A stretch of 32,868 nucleotides of DNA from the NCBI GenBank assembly GCA_030426385.1, contig JAUHYI010000056.1:1-32868 (forward strand). The letters run 5' to 3'. The translations under genes were made by a program, and so were the position numbers. The notes below the pieces were generated by a model. That model was not told where the DNA came from. It saw only the letters and a list, made by a program, of their open reading frames with translations, and did no database searches. Position 1 is the stretch's first letter. Each line of letters starts with the position of its first letter. Below are positions 23,321 to 31,501 of this stretch, in pieces. The stretch is from Phycisphaerae bacterium (GTDB lineage: Bacteria > Planctomycetota > Phycisphaerae > Phycisphaerales > Phycisphaeraceae).

Positions 23321-24838
23321 CTACTCCTCCCGATACTCCACCGTGTAGTTCGGGCTTTCTTTCGTGATCGAAATATCATGCGGATGCGATTCGGCCAGGC
23401 TCGCGCCGCTGATTCGACAGAACCGACCTTCGCGCCGCAGTGCTTCGATATCGCCCGTCCCGCAATACCCCATCCCAGCTCGCAAGCCACCCACCAACTG
23501 ATACACAAAATCCGACAACGGCCCACGGTATGGCACGCGACCTTCCACCCCTTCGGGCACCAGTTTCTTCGAAACCACACCCTTCTGGCTATACCGATCA
23601 GCAGACCCGCGCATCATCGCCCCTTCGCTGCCCATCCCGCGATACGCCTTGTATCGCCGACCCATGTGGATCACCATTTCACCAGGCGATTCATCCAGGC
23701 CCGCAAACAATGAACCCAGCATCACTGCCGACGCACCGGTCGCGATCGCTTTGGTGATGTCCCCTGAATGTCGAATGCCGCCATCTGAAATCACCGGCAC
23801 ACCCGCAGGATTCGCCGCTTTGCACGCTTCAAAAACCGCGGTGATCTGCGGCACACCCACGCCCGCCACCACGCGCGTCGTGCAAATCGAACCCGGCCCG
23901 ATTCCCACCTTGATCGCATCGGCACCCGCTTCAATCAGGTCCGCCGCCCCCGCCTCCGTCGCGACATTCCCCGCAATCAGATCGATATCAAACTTCGCTT
24001 TAATCGCTTTGACCGAATCGATCACGTTCTTGCTGTGTCCGTGCGCGCTGTCCACCGTGAGCACATCCACCTCCGCCGCGATCAGTGCTTCCACCCGTTC
24101 CAACTGATGCACGCCTACCGCCGCACCCACACGTAATCGCCCTTGCGCATCGCGACACGCATATGGAAATTGCTGCAACTTATCGATATCACGAATCGTG
24201 ATCAGGCCCGTGAGCCGACCCTCATCATCCACCAGCATCAACTTCTCAACCTTCGCACGGTTCAGGATCGTCTGCGCCTGTTCAAGCGTGGTGTTCGGCC
24301 CGGCGGTCACCAGACGATCCTTCGTCATCACTTCCGCGATCGCCTGATCGGCATCCGGCAAAAACTTCAAATCGCGACGCGTCAGAATTCCCACCACTTT
24401 TCCATGACCCGACCCGTCATCCGTGATCGGCACGCCGGAAATATTCTGTTCCACCATCAACTTTCGACACGCGCTCACCGGAGCATCAGGCCCCAGCGTC
24501 ACTGGCTCAGCAATCACCCCGTTCGCTGAACGCTTCACCTTGAGCACTTCACGCACCTGCTCTTCGATCGAAAGATTCTTGTGGATGATCCCGATCCCCC
24601 CTTCCTGGGCCAACGCGATCGCCAGCGACGCTTCGGTCACGGTATCCATCGGTGCTGACAACAAGGGAATATTGAGCGATATCCGCCGCGTCAAACGCGT
24701 CGACACCGCCACCTCCGCAGGCACCAGATCACTCCGGGCTGGCAAAAGCAACACATCATCAAACGTGATCCCCTCCGCCACGATCTTCGCATCACCCACA
24801 AATTGCCCTGCATCCGATTTCGATAGTGTCTGTTCCAT
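23321..24838 (-). CDS. guaB: Inosine-5'-monophosphate dehydrogenase
   Basis: IMPDH oxidises IMP to XMP with NAD, the first committed step of GMP synthesis. The 505-residue protein has the normal length and layout: the [16 protein letters not shown] start, a TIM barrel interrupted by two CBS domains (about 100-220, including LTRRDLKFL and [11 protein letters not shown]), DSAHGHS, the GNVATEAGA strand, and the active-site loop [17 protein letters not shown] with the catalytic Cys. [15 protein letters not shown] and the flap region [11 protein letters not shown] follow, with the catalytic Arg-Tyr pair in ADRYSQKG. The C-terminus ends in the usual helix followed by a short tail TVEYREE. Start is ATG 24838. 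Downstream, E1 begins at the stop codon, and the ADP-ribosylglycohydrolase gene follows after 165 bp. Confidence 0.97.
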   Translation of the reverse strand: MEQTLSKSDAGQFVGDAKIVAEGITFDDVLLLPARSDLVPAEVAVSTRLTRRISLNIPLLSAPMDTVTEASLAIALAQEGGIGIIHKNLSIEEQVREVLKVKRSANGVIAEPVTLGPDAPVSACRKLMVEQNISGVPITDDGSGHGKVVGILTRRDLKFLPDADQAIAEVMTKDRLVTAGPNTTLEQAQTILNRAKVEKLMLVDDEGRLTGLITIRDIDKLQQFPYACRDAQGRLRVGAAVGVHQLERVEALIAAEVDVLTVDSAHGHSKNVIDSVKAIKAKFDIDLIAGNVATEAGAADLIEAGADAIKVGIGPGSICTTRVVAGVGVPQITAVFEACKAANPAGVPVISDGGIRHSGDITKAIATGASAVMLGSLFAGLDESPGEMVIHMGRRYKAYRGMGSEGAMMRGSADRYSQKGVVSKKLVPEGVEGRVPYRGPLSDFVYQLVGGLRAGMGYCGTGDIEALRREGRFCRISGASLAESHPHDISITKESPNYTVEYREE

Positions 24839-24987
24839 GCACCATTGTTACGCCAACTCCGGCCTCGCGTCAAGCGCCACATCCTGTCCTACCAAACCAC
24901 CAACAAACCCACCAACGACGAACTGAACCCACTTTTTTTCGTAGAATACATAGTTCAACTCATTAAATTCACCCGTGGATCATATTC

Positions 24988-25743
24988 GTGTACGACCATC
25001 TTAAAGTCATTGTCGTGATGCCCGCATACAATGCCGCACAAACGCTACAACAAACCTATGACGAAGTCATGGAGCAAAAAATTGTCGACCATGTGATCGT
25101 CGTCGACGACGGTAGCTCTGACGACACTGCATCCCTGGCAGAAGCGTTACCTCATACAACTGTCTATCGACACGAAACCAATAAGGGTTATGGAGGCAAT
25201 CAAAAGACCTGTTACCGACTCGCATTAGCCCAAGAAGCTGATATTGTCATCATGGTCCATCCTGATTACCAATACACTCCAAAACTCATACCGGCAATGG
25301 CATCAATCATCGCGAATGATCTTTACCCATGTGTCCTTGGATCAAGAATTCTCGGTGGATCATCTTTGCGAGGTGGCATGCCTTGGTGGAAATACCTTGC
25401 CAATCGTTTTCTAACCGCCGCTGAGAATATCTTTCTCGGAGCAAAACTCGCGGAGTATCACACAGGTTACCGCGCATTTTCTCGCAAAATCCTCGAATCA
25501 CTTCCACTCGATAATAATTCCGATGATTTTGTCTTCGATAATCAGATGCTTGCTCAGGTCATTTGGTTCGGCTACACCATCGGAGAAATCACCTGCCCCA
25601 CCAAGTACTTCGCCGAAGCATCTTCAATTAATTTCAAACGTAGCGTCCAATATGGGATCGGTTGTTTACGAACAGCCATCACATTTCGACTCGCACGATG
25701 GAAGTTATACAAATCTCCTATTTTCCCCACGATTGACCTGTAA
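24988..25743 (+). CDS. Family 2 glycosyltransferase (dolichol-phosphate-mannose-synthase-like)
   Basis: This 251-residue GT-A-fold enzyme starts at a GTG (24988) and transfers sugar from a nucleotide donor, probably to a lipid carrier or glycan. KVIVVMPAYNAAQTL opens the nucleotide-binding domain. IVVDDGSSDDT (37-47) is the donor site, NKGYGGNQK matches the GxGG loop of DPM-type enzymes, and IVIMVHPDYQY (87-96) holds the metal-binding Asp. There is no C-terminal membrane helix. The stop is 2 bp from the methyltransferase start, so the two are almost certainly co-translated. The DNA of this pair has more A/T-ending codons and fewer C-runs than the flanking genes, and no E1 copy lies within it, which hints at a separate origin. 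Confidence 0.9.
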   Translation: MYDHLKVIVVMPAYNAAQTLQQTYDEVMEQKIVDHVIVVDDGSSDDTASLAEALPHTTVYRHETNKGYGGNQKTCYRLALAQEADIVIMVHPDYQYTPKLIPAMASIIANDLYPCVLGSRILGGSSLRGGMPWWKYLANRFLTAAENIFLGAKLAEYHTGYRAFSRKILESLPLDNNSDDFVFDNQMLAQVIWFGYTIGEITCPTKYFAEASSINFKRSVQYGIGCLRTAITFRLARWKLYKSPIFPTIDL

Positions 25744-25745
25744 AA

Positions 25746-26741
25746 ATGATGGTCAAAAACTCACACTTTTCTGACTGGTCCTGTTGGTGCGGCTCCACTA
25801 CGGCAACCCACGCCTATCGTGTGCCCATCACAGGTACAAGCCAAATTGATCAACAAGCCCTCAATGTCTATTGCTGCGATACCTGCGGAGTTTTTTTTCT
25901 CAATCCACAACCAAGTCCGCCAATGCTGGCTGATGCATACAACCAGGAATACTACGGCACGGATAAGAAAAAATTCATAGGACCTATTGCCTCACTCGTC
26001 GGACAATTCCAACAAGGCCGTGCCAAACTTGTATCCCAATACCTCGCACCTCCCCAATCTATCCTTGATATTGGCTGCGGCAACGGGGGCTTTCTACAAC
26101 AAATGCTTCAACGAGGCTATTCAGTCACGGGTACTGAGCTTTCACCCGACAGTGCCGATCGAGTCGACACAGAGTTACGGCCGCACGTTTACATCGGTGA
26201 CCTACTTAATATCGATTGGCAGGACCGCCGTTATGATGCCATTTCACTTTGGCATGTCTTCGAACATCTCTCCCAACCCTTTCGAACTCTCGAAAAAATC
26301 TACGATCTGCTTAAACCTGGAGGCTATGCGTTTTTCTCCATGCCCAATCACGAAAGCACGCAAGCCCAGAATTTTGGTCCGCACTGGTTTCACCTTGATC
26401 CTCCACGTCACTTATTCGGCTTTGGGCCAAATTCATTCACCAAACTACTAAAACAAACCAATTTTACCGTCAAAAAAACCAGCACATGGTCGTTTGAACA
26501 AAACCCCTATGGCCAAATCCAAAGCCAACTCAATATCAACAACCCCCAGCGCGACCGCGCCTACCGCTCTATCAAGGGCGACCCTTCTCTTGCTCGCCAC
26601 ACACGATTCGCCGACTACGCCAAGGTTGCTTTACTCACCCCCTACGCCTTGATCAAAAGCGCCATAGAGTCTTATCACAATCGCGGCGCCACCTTTACTC
26701 TTGTCGCACAGAAAAACCATCCTGAAAACCATAGTGAATAG
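25746..26741 (+). CDS. SAM-dependent methyltransferase with N-terminal zinc-binding motif
   Basis: The 331-residue protein begins with a paired-Cys motif (CWC at 13-15, CCDTCG at 43-48) that likely binds zinc, followed by FFLNPQPSPPMLADAY, a pattern seen in sugar- and surface-polysaccharide methyltransferases. The class I SAM domain follows: motif I ILDIGCGNGGFL (106-117), an acidic residue at the end of strand 2 in TGTELSPDS, ISLWHVFEHLSQP and LKPGGYAFFSMPN. The acceptor is unknown, though its place directly behind a glycosyltransferase suggests glycan or lipid-linked sugar modification. Start is the ATG at 25746; the next codon is also ATG. No other biosynthetic gene follows on this strand, and the next gene converges on it. 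Confidence 0.88.
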   Translation: MMVKNSHFSDWSCWCGSTTATHAYRVPITGTSQIDQQALNVYCCDTCGVFFLNPQPSPPMLADAYNQEYYGTDKKKFIGPIASLVGQFQQGRAKLVSQYLAPPQSILDIGCGNGGFLQQMLQRGYSVTGTELSPDSADRVDTELRPHVYIGDLLNIDWQDRRYDAISLWHVFEHLSQPFRTLEKIYDLLKPGGYAFFSMPNHESTQAQNFGPHWFHLDPPRHLFGFGPNSFTKLLKQTNFTVKKTSTWSFEQNPYGQIQSQLNINNPQRDRAYRSIKGDPSLARHTRFADYAKVALLTPYALIKSAIESYHNRGATFTLVAQKNHPENHSE

Positions 26742-26761
26742 ATCAATTCAACGGTTTCGGG

Positions 26762-28951
26762 TTATTGAGAATCTTCTGTGTTCTGATTACCGGCTTGTAA
26801 TGCTTGGATAGCGGTACGCCGATTCGTCCTCGCGGGTTCAAAACGCGGGTCAATCGCCAGTGCTAAATCAAACATCTCAACCGCTTTGCTAAATTTACCT
26901 TGACGGTGCAAAATTGTCCCACACAGATTGAAACCAGAGACCATTCTCGGCTCATCCTCCACGCACTGACGCGCGTGCACATAGGCATCAACTAATTTTC
27001 CCTGTGCCAAGAGACAACGGGCAAGGTTGTAACGAAAACGTACATCACCCGGATTGCGTTCAATCAAAATTCGATAATGCTTTTCTGCTTCTTCGGATTG
27101 ATGGCTCTTGACTAACCTTGTTGCTAATTCAAAACGTGCGTTGTCATCATCAGGATGCTTGACCAAGCGTTGAATTAATCGGTCGATATGTTCCTGAAAT
27201 TGTGCTTCGGACTTAAAAAACTGATCTACATGATTTTTGAAATCCGGATGATTTTGCAGTTCTTCATAGGCCCGGGCTGTTTTAGAATCAGAAAATTCAA
27301 CCCGACCTTCGAAATCTTTTTTTTCTAATGCAAGATAAAGCACTACTGCCGCATCCATCGATTGGTTATTCAATCGTAACGCTCGTGCCGCTTGCTCCAT
27401 GGCCTCTCGATACCGTCCCAAACGCAGCAGCACGATGCTGTATTTGGTCTGTGGCCCTTGTTTGGATGGGTCCAGTGCCAATGCTTTTTCATACCACTTC
27501 GCAGCTGCTTCCCAATCGCCCACATTACGATAGGAATTTCCCATGTTGTAATAGGGCAACCAGACCCCAGGCTTAATTTCGCGTGCCTTGAGAAATTGAT
27601 CCCGCGCTTCGGGATATAAATCCAAAGCCATATAAGCGGCACCGAGGTTGTTGTGAGCTGACCAGTTATGGTCGGTCACTTGAATCGTATACTGGAACAG
27701 TATAACACTGTTACGAAAATGCAATGTCTGCGCCCAGCACCAGATCCCCATGCTCGTACAGACAATCACCAGCAACGCCATAAGCGCAGGTTTGGCTCGC
27801 GGCCAAGCCTTGATTGTTTGTTCAACTCCTATTGCCAAAGCCAACCCCACCATCATCAATGGAATATATGTGTATCGATTCGCGATCGATTGCAAACCAA
27901 CTTGCAATAAGCCGATCACCGGCAGTAATGCAATCAGATACCAAAGCCAGGCAAATAACAAATAGGGACGACGATGCCGCATGCGGACAAACATCACGGT
28001 CATCCCCAACACAAACAATCCCGCCAGCAATCCGTGCCAATACGTCGGTTTTTCCGGCAACGGATACAACACCGGCAAATGTATCGGCGCAACAAATTTG
28101 TACAGATACATGAAGTAGCCGGTCAGGGCTGTGTTGATCCGCCCCAGCAATGACACGCGTTCCATCGTTTGTATCGAGTTATAAGCCTGCTGGGCATAGA
28201 TCGTCACAACCCCTACCGCCAAACTCATCAAAAACCATGGCAGCTTCGAGCCGATCGACGCACAGATTGTCTTGATATTAAATTCTGACTTAATGGCGAG
28301 TGCATGGGTTGATGCTTCGGCATGCAGTGCAGACTGTTTTTGTTGGCGAACCAACCACCAATCCAAAACAAGCAACAACACAGGCAACGTCACCACCATC
28401 GACTTGCTCAACAGCGCCAGGGCAAACCAGAATGTCACTAAGGCATAACGCCACCAACCGCGCCGGTAATAAAAGTCAAGATACGCCAACATGGCCAGCA
28501 AACAGAAAAAGCCCGACAACACATCTTTACGTTCAGATATCCATGCCACCGATTCAACACGCAGTGGGTGTACGCCGAATAGTAATGCTGCCAAAAACGC
28601 CACCCCCAGCGATCGCGTCAATCTGAATCCCAACACATAAAACAGAACCACACACCCCATATGCACCACCAGATTGGTGATATGGAATCCGCGCGGCCCT
28701 AGGCCAAATAAATCCACATCCAGCATATAACTCAAAGAAGTCAATGGATGCCAGTTGGCAAAATAGAATTCACTAAACGCCCACTTGATATTTTCCACTG
28801 ATAAGCCGTCAAGCAATCGCACGTTGTCGTAGATATAGGTCGGGTCGTCATAGACCACGAATTCGTGATTGATAACCGGATAAAAGCAAGCGAGCACTGC
28901 CCCAACCAGCGCAACGATCAACAAAATGTGTTCAGCAGTTTTTAATTTCAT
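26762..28951 (-). CDS. Multi-pass membrane protein with C-terminal TPR repeats
   Basis: I prefer ATG 28951 (729 residues); the frame is open to a TTG eight codons earlier (positions below count from that TTG). The N-terminal 410 or so residues hold about ten hydrophobic helices. After the first comes a loop with an Asp pair (VVYDDPTY, Asp43-Asp44) and NWHPLTSLSYMLD, features shared with GT-C membrane glycosyltransferases and TMTC-like proteins. FGVHPLRVESVAWISERKDV is another conserved loop. From about 435 to the C-terminus there are TPR units (for example WSAHNNLGAAYMALDLYPEA, and VWLPYYNMGNSYRNVGDWEA) with a helical linker near 570-610. Such TPR-membrane proteins are frequent in planctomycetes. 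Transfer of a sugar from a lipid carrier to exported proteins is plausible but not shown. It converges with the glycosyltransferase pair. Confidence 0.85.
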   Translation of the reverse strand: MKLKTAEHILLIVALVGAVLACFYPVINHEFVVYDDPTYIYDNVRLLDGLSVENIKWAFSEFYFANWHPLTSLSYMLDVDLFGLGPRGFHITNLVVHMGCVVLFYVLGFRLTRSLGVAFLAALLFGVHPLRVESVAWISERKDVLSGFFCLLAMLAYLDFYYRRGWWRYALVTFWFALALLSKSMVVTLPVLLLVLDWWLVRQQKQSALHAEASTHALAIKSEFNIKTICASIGSKLPWFLMSLAVGVVTIYAQQAYNSIQTMERVSLLGRINTALTGYFMYLYKFVAPIHLPVLYPLPEKPTYWHGLLAGLFVLGMTVMFVRMRHRRPYLLFAWLWYLIALLPVIGLLQVGLQSIANRYTYIPLMMVGLALAIGVEQTIKAWPRAKPALMALLVIVCTSMGIWCWAQTLHFRNSVILFQYTIQVTDHNWSAHNNLGAAYMALDLYPEARDQFLKAREIKPGVWLPYYNMGNSYRNVGDWEAAAKWYEKALALDPSKQGPQTKYSIVLLRLGRYREAMEQAARALRLNNQSMDAAVVLYLALEKKDFEGRVEFSDSKTARAYEELQNHPDFKNHVDQFFKSEAQFQEHIDRLIQRLVKHPDDDNARFELATRLVKSHQSEEAEKHYRILIERNPGDVRFRYNLARCLLAQGKLVDAYVHARQCVEDEPRMVSGFNLCGTILHRQGKFSKAVEMFDLALAIDPRFEPARTNRRTAIQALQAGNQNTEDSQ

Positions 28952-29101
28952 CTCGAGCACAGACAATAATGACAAAAATATGCCTCATGCACCACGAAGC
29001 AACCCAAGAAAATCTTACCCGTTATAGACCAACAAGAATACTGCAACCACGCATTATTGTTTGCGTCACGACATTGCTCCCGCCACTCACCCTATTGCGA
29101 A

Positions 29102-29137
29102 TAAAAAAACCGGCTGCCATTTTCATGACAGCCGGCC
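29102..29137 (-). terminator. Strong Rho-independent terminator after the pilin-like gene
   Basis: On the minus strand CCGGCTGTCAT pairs with ATGGCAGCCGG (one mismatch) around a short GAAA loop, followed by TTTTTTTATT. It lies about 40 bp past the prepilin stop codon and is the clearest terminator in the window. Confidence 0.92.
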
Positions 29138-29176
29138 TGTAGATACTACATAAGACCAAACTCAAACAAATGGAGA

Positions 29177-30067
29177 TTAGTCATTGGTCAGACGGGTGGC
29201 CGAAGCCGTATCCGTATGAACCATCAGTGCATTGGCAGCCAATTCACCGCCAGTCAAGGCAGCCGTCGAACCGGCAATATTACCACCTGTTGAGTTGAAC
29301 AGATGATCGTTTTCAATCTTGGCCGTATAGTTACCATATCGTGATTCAATGCTGTCAGCATGGCTGGTCTTGAATTGCGTGCTGTTGTCATTGAAGACCA
29401 CGGTGCCACGCCAGTCGTTCACATCCTCAGCGTCAGGATTGGTGTGAACACTCTTAAATGTGGTTGGCAATGTTGCAGTGCCCGGGGTAAACGCAGCGGA
29501 CTGATTGCTGCGAGCACGGTCACTGACAATGATGGCTTCGCTGTTGTAGGTATCGCGCCATTCGTTGAATCGCTCACCGTCAGTCGTCGCCGAAGCTGCC
29601 GCCTGAGCGTTACGGTCGATACGCAACATCGAGTATGAGTAGTTGGTCTCTGGTTCAACAGCAGCAGTCGTCGCCGTCATGACCACGCCATTGATTTCGG
29701 CCGGGCTGAGCATGTAATCAGGGGTGAAATAATCACCATCGATCAGCAGCTCAAAACGTGTCTGAACGTTGTAGCCGGGAGCCAAAGCCGAGTTATCACC
29801 CAGCGACGAAGCCAGCGTATCAGACGTTGACGTTGGAACTTCTGACCCGTTGCCGCGTAGGCCGGGGAAGCGGGTGTTGTTGCTGGTGGAGAAGGTGACG
29901 ATACCCTGATGGATGCCGCGCAGCTGGGTGCTGTTCTGCATCTGACGGGCGGTTCGACGGGCTGCACCGAGGGCGGGCAGCAGGATGCCGATGAGCAAAG
30001 CGATGATCGAAATCACAACTAGCAATTCGATCAGCGTAAACGCTCGATACTTTCTGAAGGTTCTCAT
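29177..30067 (-). CDS. Major-pilin-like type IV prepilin
   Basis: The start is ATG 30067, six codons inside the longest frame, because AGGAG lies 8 bases upstream. The 296-residue protein has a nine-residue leader MRTFRKYRA, then FTLIELLVVISIIALLIGIL with Glu at mature position +5; the -1 residue is Ala, not Gly. Then comes LPALGAARRTARQMQNSTQLRGIHQGIVTFS, which matches the region after the helix in planctomycete prepilins (about 29-59). The C-terminal domain is Thr/Ala/Asn-rich and predicted to be secreted. A strong ribosome binding site and the strong terminator immediately after suggest a well-expressed single-gene unit. It could be the main subunit moved by the PilC/PilT genes at 16551-18964, but it is 10 kb away. 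It is not a member of the minor-pilin cluster. Confidence 0.9.
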   Translation of the reverse strand: MRTFRKYRAFTLIELLVVISIIALLIGILLPALGAARRTARQMQNSTQLRGIHQGIVTFSTSNNTRFPGLRGNGSEVPTSTSDTLASSLGDNSALAPGYNVQTRFELLIDGDYFTPDYMLSPAEINGVVMTATTAAVEPETNYSYSMLRIDRNAQAAASATTDGERFNEWRDTYNSEAIIVSDRARSNQSAAFTPGTATLPTTFKSVHTNPDAEDVNDWRGTVVFNDNSTQFKTSHADSIESRYGNYTAKIENDHLFNSTGGNIAGSTAALTGGELAANALMVHTDTASATRLTND

Positions 30068-30458
30068 GGTTGTAGCTCCTAACATGAGGGATTAAGGAAT
30101 CAATATAAATGCATGAATATATGCAATCTAACACAACAAACCGGTGACAATCGAGGGCTTGGGCACCATTGAATACACAGGACACATGAAAGAGTCGGGG
30201 CTGATCGCGTGAGATGGGTCGGTTAGATATGGCCCAACGCACAAACAACGAACTACATACAAATTTGCAAACTTGCGAACAGAGTCTGGTAGCGAGTCGA
30301 ACTGAGTGGGCCTCTGTGCCAAACGGTTGGCATCCAAAGACAGTGAGCAGACAAGATATTAATTGAAGCTCAGTAAGATCGAGCCAGACGGCTCCCTGAT
30401 TTTTATTCCATAGGTCTTGCGGATATCAACCGAACACAAACCTCCTTTCATCACACCC

Positions 30459-30640
30459 CCCCACACTTCCCCCCCCACTCCCCCCCCACCATTTCCCCCC
30501 ACATTTTATCCCCCGCTTACTCCCCGCGTTCGTTGACCCGGCCCGCCACTGCCCCCTCACAATTTCCCCCGCCCACATTCCCCTTCATGCTTTGCCCCTT
30601 ACGCTTCGCCCCTCATCAATTCTGCCCCATTTACTTTTCC
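30459..30640 (-). repeat. Diverged E1 G-run tract
   Basis: The plus strand is a string of CCCCCCACATTT/CCCCCCCACT units, then CCCCGCGTTCGTTGACCCG, which resembles the CCCCGCGCGATTGACC core of E1. The A-rich and hairpin modules are not recognisable. It lies about 390 bp upstream of the pilin start. Confidence 0.55.
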
Positions 30641-30981
30641 CGGCTTATCCAAAACGTTTTCGCCACGGTCGGTCAAACGTTTTTACTGCGAATCGCGATG
30701 GCTCCCAGTCGTCGGCGGTCGAGCACCATCGATCAGTTCCTGTTGGGCTCGACTCTGAATTTTCTGTGAACTTGATGCGAACCTTTTCAGCTTGCGTGCG
30801 TTTAACTATCCAAACGCCTCATCCTAATTATACGCTCGGCACCGATTGAATGCATTGAATCAATTCCAATACAAACCCAAAAAGACCCGGCAGCAACAAG
30901 ACCAACGCTAAAGGCCACGACGCGACCCATCCAAATTGATCCGGCGAACCTTCTAATTATACCCCAATTCCCCATCCAAGT

Positions 30982-31036
30982 CTCCCCCCCCACCCCCCCC
31001 CACGTTTCCCCCGCAAGCTTGTCCCCCACTTCCCCC
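30982..31036 (-). repeat. E1 G-run fragment
   Basis: CCCCCCCCCACGTTTCCCCC followed by GCAAGCTTGTCCCCCACTTC on the plus strand. It is similar to the CCCCCCACGTTTCCCCCGCG core at the start of the window. Confidence 0.65.
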
Positions 31037-31255
31037 ACGCCTGCCCGTCAGACGAGGCCTCGAGGTCTGTCCCGCGTGAATTGGCCCTTGCAGCGACTGA
31101 AAACAGTTCACCGACCCCTATCTTACCCATTTTGACATTTTTGCCAAGCAATTTTATGCGGATTGGCCCATTTGGGCGATTCCGGATGCACAATAGGGGT
31201 AATCCTTACGATAACCGGCCAGGCTCATGCAACGCAAGACAAAAATCACCCTCGG

Positions 31256-31283
31256 CTGACATATTTGTAATAAGTGGCATAAT
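31256..31283 (+). promoter_or_regulatory. Candidate sigma-70-type promoter for hemB
   Basis: CTGACA (31256-31261) and CATAAT (31278-31283) each match five of six consensus bases with a 16-bp spacer. The pair lies about 220 bp upstream of the hemB start, so the transcript leader would include the whole E1 copy at 31322-31494. Confidence 0.4.
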
Positions 31284-31321
31284 CGTTACGACCCGCACAA
31301 ATGGCCGGGGGCGTTATTTCG

Positions 31322-31494
31322 TTAAAAGTTAATAGTAAAAAGTAAAAAGTGGGGAGTGAGATGCGAGGGAAATGTGGGGGGGCGCGAAGCCGCAAGCGGC
31401 GGGGACCAATCGATGGTCAATCGCGCGGGGGAGATGTGGGGGGTGGGGGGGGGGGGGGGGGGGGGTGCAGGGGAAATGTGGGGGGGGTATAGTG
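31322..31494 (+). repeat. E1 dispersed repeat, long copy directly upstream of hemB, with 21-G run
   Basis: In order: AAAGTTAATAGTAAAAAGTA, a GTGGGG and GAAATGTGGGGGGG segment, GCGAAGCCGCAAGCGGCGGG, GACCAATCGATGGTCAATCG, CGCGGGGGAGATG, a GTGGGGGGTG block, 21 uninterrupted G residues (31445-31465), then GGGGAAATGTGGGGGGG. It ends 8 bp before the hemB ATG and has the same orientation as hemB. This copy carries stop codons in the A-rich module. Confidence 0.92.
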
Positions 31495-31501
31495 ATCGAC
31501 G

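Larger units (their letters stand above)
30068..31501. other. 1.4-kb gene-free region between the pilin and hemB
   Basis: No credible gene is seen on either strand. Contents: the AGGAG ribosome binding site and an A/T-rich leader for the pilin (30068-30140), two small hairpins (for example GAGCCAGACGGCTC near 30381), E1-like C-run tracts at 30459-30640 and 30982-31036, a CTAATTATAC motif occurring twice (about 30826 and 30952), a promoter-like pair at 31256-31283, and a long E1 copy at 31322-31494 next to hemB. Confidence 0.65.

Noticed and set aside
30140..30450. Riboswitch (for example c-di-GMP type) upstream of the pilin gene
   Set aside because: The minus strand shows small hairpins but none of the conserved core bases of the c-di-GMP riboswitch classes that I know.
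30533..30849. Open frames across the C-rich tract on the plus strand
   Set aside because: They are rich in Pro/Phe/Arg, have no family resemblance, and follow from the repeat composition of the DNA.
31132..31154. TTGACA with a 17-bp spacer as a hemB promoter
   Set aside because: The -10 position reads TATGCG, matching only three of six bases; the CTGACA/CATAAT pair downstream is better.
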